Assembly (NCBI GenBank): GCA_900552705.1
Contig: USAX01000052.1
Location: 1 to 12,217, forward strand
Length of the DNA stretch: 12,217 nucleotides
DNA from: an uncultured Collinsella sp.
GTDB lineage: Bacteria > Actinomycetota > Coriobacteriia > Coriobacteriales > Coriobacteriaceae
Reading direction: 5' to 3'
Position 1 is the stretch's first letter. Each line of letters begins with the position of its first letter. A model generated the notes under the pieces. That model searched no databases. It worked only from the letters and a program-made list of their open reading frames with translations, and was not told the DNA's origin. Both the position numbers and the translations under genes were made by a program. Below, in pieces: positions 8,601 to 12,217 of this stretch.

Positions 8601-8923
8601 TCGTAGGTTACGCCCTCGCCGCCGGTGCGGCCTTGCGGCGCGCCCAAGCGGACCTCGGGCTGGCCCTCGATATTGCAGATAAAGCTGTACCAGATAAGAC
8701 AGGGCTCGGTGCACTCAAGCTCTACGGTAAAGATGCCGTCGCCCTCGTGCGTCATGGGATACCGAGACTCACCGATTTCATCTACCCAGGTGCGCAGCGT
8801 AAGCGTTGCCTGGTTGGGATCGGCATCCTCCAAAATCACCGAGAGGGAAACGGAAGTTCCAGTGGTCACAGCGCCAAACGGAGTGCGAAACTGCGGCAGG
8901 CGGCTGTTGTGAATCAATCTCAT
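5627..8923 (-). CDS. GH13 amylase/neopullulanase-like and GH77 4-alpha-glucanotransferase fusion
   Basis: This is one continuous 1098-residue frame with two full catalytic modules. Residues 1-125 form a beta-rich N-terminal domain like those of neopullulanases. The GH13 barrel (about 130-640) shows DGVFNH (263-268), GWRLDVADEL with nucleophile Asp351, GEVW with acid/base Glu380, and SSHD with Asp455. The GH77 (MalQ) module (about 643-1098) shows SPYAGPSAFAGN, VRLDHFLGF with nucleophile Asp908, AEDLG with acid/base Glu954, and THD with Asp1003. No signal peptide is visible, so it should act in the cytosol, cutting alpha-glucans and transferring glucan chains. It lies downstream of the glycogen genes on the same strand. 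The upstream ribosome-binding site is weak (only GGA, 7 nt before ATG). Exact GH13 specificity cannot be read from sequence alone. Confidence 0.94.
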   Translation of the reverse strand: MRLIHNSRLPQFRTPFGAVTTGTSVSLSVILEDADPNQATLTLRTWVDEIGESRYPMTHEGDGIFTVELECTEPCLIWYSFICNIEGQPEVRLGAPQGRTGGEGVTYDYAEVPSFQITVYKHREVRPEWYERGMVYQIFPDRYARDENWRERTLTEVEKPRNGIQRRMVEDWNEPPEYERAEDGSIKTWDFYGGSLKGIQNDLPRIAELGFTAIYLNPIFEAASNHRYDTADYTKIDPILGTEQDFTELCQAAEKLGISIILDGVFNHTGDDSIYFNRYGNYPGVGAWQSEDSPWRDAFYFHEDGSYDCWWGVGNMPAINENSELVREKLLGKNGVIRKWLRAGAHGWRLDVADELSDDFLAEIKKAVLAEKPDALLLGEVWEDASNKISYGHLRRYLQGSELDSAMDYPFRNMVIGFLMGYKNAYQAAEDIETLRENYPREALSCALNLLSSHDRPRIISVLGGGPDESQLPESERSKWRLDENSMGLAKSRFWLATLMQMTFPGVPSIYYGDEYGLEGLTDPGNRRTLPTKDQLHDFDTLAIVKNASAVRRALPFMVDGEIKAFALNDDVLAYTRTGKDGEAATVIINRSLRNSHCVTIPALGECASDVISGHECEIHNGTVTLDLYPLGSSIIYHHADKRLQEPLDHGAGVVCHITSVPTDDGKPGTIGAPTRRFIDHLAAMGMRYWQVLPVNPTDFFRSPYAGPSAFAGNIDLLPESHKELAADFATWKTRGGEDADPLYTAFKHRNADWLEKYCVYMAVKKHFEGLSRHDWPADVARYNEHLIDDKRFHDEAELQAYMQYRFDLAWCELMNYAHKKGIEVIGDIPMYVSDDSADAWSEPENFWLSDTGKAIEVSGAPPDNFAPEGQVWGNPTFRWDHMKQNGYSWWMDRLRRAFSLYDRVRLDHFLGFHSYFSIPAGKACADGRWLAGPGKDLFQTAYDELGPLNFIAEDLGYLTPGVRAMASTCGFPGMDVLEFSDYDVRNGMYPTPGKILYTSTHDTSTLAGWCTRSFAGGDEPSGIALASELMGNALASDAPLVMMPLQDVLGLGDDARMNVPGVATGNWTWQAQEADVAAAEGKTAQLLRNTHRFWSEP

Positions 8924-8946
8924 AGTACGGTCCAGTTCTATACAAT

Positions 8947-8964
8947 CATGGCCAGCGGGCCATG
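8947..8964. promoter_or_regulatory. Palindrome in the amylase-MalQ leader, candidate operator
   Basis: CATGGCC-AGCG-GGCCATG is a perfect 7-bp inverted repeat with a 4-nt spacer, 23 bp upstream of the start codon. If the -10-like TATACT (minus strand, 8990-8985) is used, the palindrome falls just downstream of the transcription start, where a repressor could block transcription. It could equally be an RNA hairpin. No regulator is encoded nearby. Confidence 0.35.
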
Positions 8965-8984
8965 GGCTTAACGCACAAGGTGTA

Positions 8985-9019
8985 AGTATATCTGTTGTAC
9001 ATAGGGTGTATTAACAACA
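8985..9019 (-). promoter_or_regulatory. Possible promoter region of the amylase-MalQ gene
   Basis: On the minus strand, TATACT (8990-8985) resembles a -10 box. The best -35-like hexamer, TTGTTA (9017-9012), is 21 nt upstream, longer than ideal. The region also contains the inverted repeat TGTTGT (8993-8998) / ACAACA (9014-9019), a possible protein-binding site. This is a weak call. Confidence 0.3.
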
Positions 9020-9127
9020 TCCGTTTACCATCGGCGAACGGTTGTCCTAGAAAATCGTTTTACCACCCAAATTATCGCGGTATTCGAAAACGCCCAGACG
9101 GATACTATTTGTAGTCAAACAAAAGTA

Positions 9128-9265
9128 CTTCGGTTTACTACGACGATTTGAATGATCTCAACCACTGTCAATTTGGTGATATTAAAACCGCAGGTAGAAG
9201 CGTTGTCAATTTCGAAGATTACTCGCCGTGGTCGTCCAGGGCCATTTTGTCGTAGTAAACCGGCC
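9128..9265. repeat. 138-nt structured intergenic element, copy B
   Basis: This is the second copy of the element at 5067-5204. It aligns without gaps at a constant offset of 4061 and shares AAAACCGCAGGTAGA (9184-9198) plus nearby CAACCA and AATTT blocks. Its terminal repeats CGGTTTACTACGAC (9131-9144) and GTCGTAGTAAACCG (9249-9262) are perfect reverse complements, although many of their bases differ from copy A. Compensated differences in the stem argue for a conserved fold. It sits about 200 nt upstream of the amylase-MalQ start, on the leader side, and its right end touches the glgA terminator region. Confidence 0.75.
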
Positions 9266-9291
9266 CTCTTTTAATAGAGAAGTTTAACCAA

Positions 9292-9322
9292 GAAGAGGGC
9301 GCCTGGTTGGGGCGCCCTCTTT
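9292..9322 (-). terminator. glgA terminator hairpin
   Basis: The perfect 11-bp stem AAGAGGGCGCC (9293-9303) / GGCGCCCTCTT (9311-9321) has a 7-nt loop. It lies 32 nt beyond the glgA stop. On the minus strand it is followed by CTTGGTT, so the U-tract is poor; on the plus strand TTTT is incorporated at the stem base. A GCCCTCTT at 9263-9270 can pair alternatively with 9293-9300. Confidence 0.7.
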
Positions 9323-9353
9323 TGCGTTGAGGATTAAGTTTTAATCGTCCGGA

Positions 9354-11687
9354 TTAGTGGCGCTTGCGGGCGGCCGTTGCCTTGCGGACGGAGGTTTTCT
9401 TGGTCGGAGCCTTTTCCTCAGTCGGTGCGGCGGGGGAGACCGGGGCCTTCTTGGCGGGCTCGGTCTTTGCCGTAGCCTTCGGAGCGGTCTTGACCTCAGC
9501 GGCCTTCGGAGTCGGCTCGGCCTTTACTGCGGGCTTGTCCTCGGCTTTAGCCTCTGCCTTGGAAGCGGCTGTCTTGGTCGTGGCCTTTTTGACCGTCGTC
9601 GTAGCGCGCTTGCGCGTGGTGGTCTTGGCGGCCGGCTTTGCCTCGACAGCTGCCTTGGCCTTGGGCTCGGAGAGCACCTCCTCGACCTTGACGGCGGGCT
9701 TTGCAGCAGCCTTCGGGGTCTTCTTCGCGGCGGCCTTCGTCGTAGCGGCCTTCTTGGTCGTCGACTTCGTAGCCGTGGTCTTCTTGGCTGCCGTGGCCTT
9801 CTTGGTGGTCGCGGTCGTCTTCTTGGCAGCGGTCTTGGCCGGAGCCTTTGCCGCAGGCTTAGCCTCGGCGGCAGTGGTCTCGGCCTTTACCTCGAGAGCG
9901 GCCTCGGCCTCGGCGGCTTTCTTGGCAGCGGCGGTCGTGCGCTTGCGCGTGGTCGATGCCTTGGCAGTAGTTGCCTTGGCAGCGGTGGTCTTGCTCGCAG
10001 CGGCCTTCGTGGTCGTAGCCTTCTTAGCTGTTGCCTTGCGGGCCGTCGTCTTCTTGGCGGCAGACTTAGCCGCGGGCTTTACCTCGGCCTCGGCAGCCGG
10101 CTTCTCCTCGACTTTGGGCTCCTCAGCGGCTGCGGGCTCCTTAACGGGCGCCGCGGGCTCGCCCTCAGCGGCAACCGGCTCCTCGACAGCCGCAGCAGCC
10201 TCCACACCCGCCGGCCTCTCAATCTCCGGGTGCATAAAGAAGTACAGGTCCAGATACTTATCGGCCGAACGCGTCCAGCTAAAGTCCTGGCTCATGGCCT
10301 GCGTGACCAGCTGGTTCCATGCCTCACGGTTATCCCAGAACAGGCGCGCTGCGCGGAAGACCGCGTCGCCCATCTCGTCGCCATTAAAGTTGCTAAACGA
10401 GAAGCCCGTACCCTCGCCGGTAAACTCGTTATACGGGATCACGGTGTCCTTCAAGCCACCGGTCTCGCGCACGATGGGCAGGGTGCCGTAGCGCATGGCG
10501 ATGATCTGCGACAGACCGCAGGGCTCAAACTTCGAAGGCATCAGGAACATGTCGGCGGCGGCGTACATACGCTGCGACAGTGCCGGATCGAATTCGATGC
10601 GCGCGGCCATGGTGCCAGGGTACTTGTCCTGGAAGTAGCGCAGGCCGTCCTCGTAGTCGCGGTCGCCTGTGCCCAGCACGGCCACCTGAACGCCGCCGGA
10701 CAGGATGCGGTCGAGCGCGTACATGACCAGGTCCATGCCCTTCTGGCGCGTCAGGCGAGTAACCATCACCATAAGCGGGCGGTCGTCGCGAACCTCGAGG
10801 CCTAGCTCTTCCTGCAGCTTGGCCTTGCACACGGCCTTGCCGGAACGATCGTCAATCGTGTAGTTGGCGGCAATGCGCTTGTCGGTTGCCGGGTCAAAGC
10901 CCGCCACGTCAATGCCATTCAAAATGCCCTGCAGCGCGTAGGAACGCTCGCGCAGCACGCCGTCCAGGCCCTCGCCAAACTCGGGTGTCTGGATCTCGCC
11001 CGCATAGGTGGGGCTCACCGTTGTGATGGCGTCGGCATAGTGCAGCGCGCCCAGCATGTAGTTGATGCTGCAGGCGTCGCAGCGCAGCTGCGAGGCGGCC
11101 GCCGGAATATGCGCCACACCCAGGATGTCCTCCATCACGGTGTCGCTAAACTGGCCCTGGAACGCCACGTTGTGGATCGAGAACACGGTCTTGACGCGGT
11201 CGTACAGCGGCAGGCCCTGGTAGAACTCGCGTAAGAACACTGGTGCCAGTGCCGTCTGCCAGTCGTTGCAATGCAGGATGTCGCACTCAAAGCCGGCCGG
11301 CAGGTGCTGCAGGCTCTCGGTGATGGCCTTGGAGAAGAACGCAAAACGCTCGCCGTCGTCAAAGAAGCCGTACGGATAGTCGCGCGCAAAGTAGCGCTCG
11401 TTGTCGATGAACATATAGGTGACGCCGTCGTGCTCGAGCTTCTCGAGTCCACAGTACTCATTGCGCCAGCCCAGGCTCACGTAAAAGTCGGAGAAGTGCT
11501 CCATCTGCGCCTTGTACTCGTCCTTGAGGGTGGCGTACTTGGGCACCATCACGATAACCTCGGCGCCGGCGCGCACGAGCGCCGCAGGCAGCGAGCCCGC
11601 CACGTCGCCGAGGCCACCGGTCTTAACAAACGGTGCGCACTCGGCCGAGGCAAACACGATCTGCATCTTTTTGCTGGTTTCTGCCAT
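9354..11687 (-). CDS. glgA: Glycogen synthase with long histone H1-like C-terminal tail
   Basis: GlgA (GT5) extends alpha-1,4-glucan chains using ADP-glucose. The enzyme part covers about residues 8-490, the usual full length. It has KTGGLGDV (22-29) for ADP-glucose binding, HCNDW (139-143), the second-lobe TRLTRQKGMDL (310-320), and FEPCGLSQ with Glu388. The ATG at 11687 is preceded by GGGAGA at 5 nt; an upstream ATG at 11699 lacks a ribosome-binding site, so I chose 11687 (777 residues). Residues 491-777 are extra: an acidic Glu/Pro/Ala linker, then Lys/Ala/Thr-rich blocks alternating with acidic ones, with RKR at 581-583, 692-694 and 774-776. The reading frame is continuous into this tail. 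It follows a GlgD-type gene, so a glycogen operon is likely. The catalytic part is certain; the tail's role is unknown. Confidence 0.96.
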   Translation of the reverse strand: MAETSKKMQIVFASAECAPFVKTGGLGDVAGSLPAALVRAGAEVIVMVPKYATLKDEYKAQMEHFSDFYVSLGWRNEYCGLEKLEHDGVTYMFIDNERYFARDYPYGFFDDGERFAFFSKAITESLQHLPAGFECDILHCNDWQTALAPVFLREFYQGLPLYDRVKTVFSIHNVAFQGQFSDTVMEDILGVAHIPAAASQLRCDACSINYMLGALHYADAITTVSPTYAGEIQTPEFGEGLDGVLRERSYALQGILNGIDVAGFDPATDKRIAANYTIDDRSGKAVCKAKLQEELGLEVRDDRPLMVMVTRLTRQKGMDLVMYALDRILSGGVQVAVLGTGDRDYEDGLRYFQDKYPGTMAARIEFDPALSQRMYAAADMFLMPSKFEPCGLSQIIAMRYGTLPIVRETGGLKDTVIPYNEFTGEGTGFSFSNFNGDEMGDAVFRAARLFWDNREAWNQLVTQAMSQDFSWTRSADKYLDLYFFMHPEIERPAGVEAAAAVEEPVAAEGEPAAPVKEPAAAEEPKVEEKPAAEAEVKPAAKSAAKKTTARKATAKKATTTKAAASKTTAAKATTAKASTTRKRTTAAAKKAAEAEAALEVKAETTAAEAKPAAKAPAKTAAKKTTATTKKATAAKKTTATKSTTKKAATTKAAAKKTPKAAAKPAVKVEEVLSEPKAKAAVEAKPAAKTTTRKRATTTVKKATTKTAASKAEAKAEDKPAVKAEPTPKAAEVKTAPKATAKTEPAKKAPVSPAAPTEEKAPTKKTSVRKATAARKRH

Positions 11688-11689
11688 AT

Positions 11690-11698
11690 TGTCTCCCA
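11690..11698 (-). promoter_or_regulatory. glgA ribosome binding site
   Basis: On the minus strand TGGGAGACA precedes the ATG at 11687 with suitable spacing. This Shine-Dalgarno overlaps the alternative ATG at 11699 and so decides against it. Confidence 0.6.
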
Positions 11699-11710
11699 TG
11701 TTGTAATTCG

Positions 11711-11746
11711 AGAATAGCCGCCTGGCGCTAACCGGGCGGCTATTCT
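11711..11746 (-). terminator. Hairpin between the glgD-type gene and glgA
   Basis: The perfect 12-bp stem AGAATAGCCGCC (11711-11722) / GGCGGCTATTCT (11735-11746) has a 12-nt loop and fills much of the 90-bp spacer. On the minus strand it begins 32 nt after the upstream stop. No U-tract follows on either strand, so it may act as a partial terminator, an mRNA-processing site or a stabiliser that tunes the glgD:glgA ratio. Confidence 0.5.
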
Positions 11747-11777
11747 ACATGTTACGAGCGATGTTGCGGTGCCAACG

Positions 11778-12217
11778 TTAACGCACGATGGTGGTGTCGG
11801 AAGTTAACGGAGCCTTGCCCAGCACCAGAATGTTCTCGGGCGTGCCGCGAAGCTCGGTATTGGTGGGGACCACGTTGTTCTTATCCAGGATGGCATTCTC
11901 AACGCGTGCGCCGCTCTTGATGATGCAGCTCTGGTTGATGATCGAGTTGGTCACCGAAGCGCCTTCCTCGACCACGACGCCGCGCGACAGGATCGAGTTG
12001 CGCACGGTGCCTTTGATGATGCAGCCGGCCGAGATGATCGAGTTGCACGCGTGGCTGCCGGTCGCATAGCGCGAAGGCGGCACGTCGTGAGCCTTGGTCA
12101 GGATCGGGCGCTCGGGGTCAAAGAGCTGATCGGCCACGGTCTGGTCGAGCAGGTCCATGCTGCGGCGGTACAGCGACTTCTCGCTAAACACGCCCACGAC
12201 CTCGCCCTTGTACTCGT
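11778..12217 (-). CDS. glgD: ADP-glucose pyrophosphorylase subunit GlgD, C-terminal part
   Basis: The frame is open to the window edge, so only the last 146 residues or so are present; an apparent GTG start at 12197 is internal. The region is a left-handed beta-helix of hexapeptide repeats typical of the C-terminus of ADP-glucose pyrophosphorylase (SIISAGCIIKGTVRNSIL, GASVTNSIINQSCII, NAILDKN). The stretch before the helix and the ending (RGTPENILVLGKA) resemble GlgD rather than GlgC; GlgD is the regulatory partner of GlgC in many Gram-positives. The protein would help make ADP-glucose for the adjacent glgA. The nucleotidyltransferase domain lies outside, so GlgC cannot be fully excluded. Confidence 0.85.
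   Translation of the reverse strand, partial: EYKGEVVGVFSEKSLYRRSMDLLDQTVADQLFDPERPILTKAHDVPPSRYATGSHACNSIISAGCIIKGTVRNSILSRGVVVEEGASVTNSIINQSCIIKSGARVENAILDKNNVVPTNTELRGTPENILVLGKAPLTSDTTIVR

Larger units (their letters stand above)
8924..9353. other. 430-bp spacer between glgA and the amylase-MalQ gene
   Basis: No gene is evident. Read right to left, the direction of transcription, it contains the glgA terminator (9292-9322), a second overlapping pairing partner at 9263-9270, the 138-nt structured element copy B (9128-9265), about 100 nt of AT-richer sequence with nothing I recognise, and a possible promoter/operator region (8947-9019). Confidence 0.6.

Noticed and set aside
9357..10805. 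Plus-strand 482-codon and 375-codon open frames opposite glgA
   Set aside because: They mirror the repetitive Ala/Lys/Thr codons of the GlgA tail, giving Leu/Gly/Ser/Arg- or Ala/Val-rich low-complexity protein, and then run into the antisense of the GlgA catalytic domain.
1..12217. CRISPR array, tRNA, rRNA, insertion sequence or prophage genes
   Set aside because: No regularly spaced direct repeats, cloverleaf, rRNA-like sequence, transposase or phage-like protein was seen on either strand.

Overview
The window looks like chromosome from a high-G+C Gram-positive of the Coriobacteriia, most likely Collinsella or a close relative. This is judged from protein sequence character, codon use and gene content, not from a database search. 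No plasmid, phage, transposase, CRISPR, rRNA or tRNA signature is visible. Two gene blocks face each other and converge near position 5200.

Left block, plus strand (1-5029): a 5'-truncated priA (replication restart helicase), def (peptide deformylase), fmt (methionyl-tRNA formyltransferase) and rsmB (16S rRNA m5C methyltransferase). This is a familiar bacterial housekeeping cluster. fmt puts the formyl group on initiator Met-tRNA, def removes it from nascent proteins, and rsmB modifies the ribosome. Here the cluster is split between def and fmt by a 319-bp spacer. The spacer holds a 96-nt almost perfect inverted repeat and an intrinsic terminator, after which codon use in fmt becomes clearly T-rich.

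Right block, minus strand (12217-5302, read right to left): the C-terminal part of a GlgD-type ADP-glucose pyrophosphorylase subunit, glgA (glycogen synthase), a 1098-residue GH13-GH77 fusion (amylase/neopullulanase-like domain joined to a MalQ 4-alpha-glucanotransferase), and a small FmdB-type zinc-ribbon protein. Together these form a glycogen synthesis and alpha-glucan remodelling locus: ADP-glucose supply, chain elongation, then cleavage and disproportionation.

Two things stand out. First, GlgA carries about 287 extra C-terminal residues, built of alternating basic Lys/Ala/Thr blocks and acidic Glu/Ala/Pro blocks, like the histone H1-like tails of some actinobacterial DNA-binding proteins. 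Second, the two non-coding spacers at 5030-5301 and 8924-9353 each hold a diverged copy of one 138-nt element. The copies align without gaps, share an identical 15-nt core, and have terminal inverted repeats in which six base pairs changed on both sides between copies. That pattern indicates selection for a folded RNA or DNA hairpin. It is the best candidate here for an undescribed repeat or structured-RNA family.

The spacer 2393-2711 holds the inverted repeat, the terminator and the fmt ribosome-binding site. The spacer 8924-9353 holds a putative promoter/operator region, the second 138-nt element and the glgA terminator.
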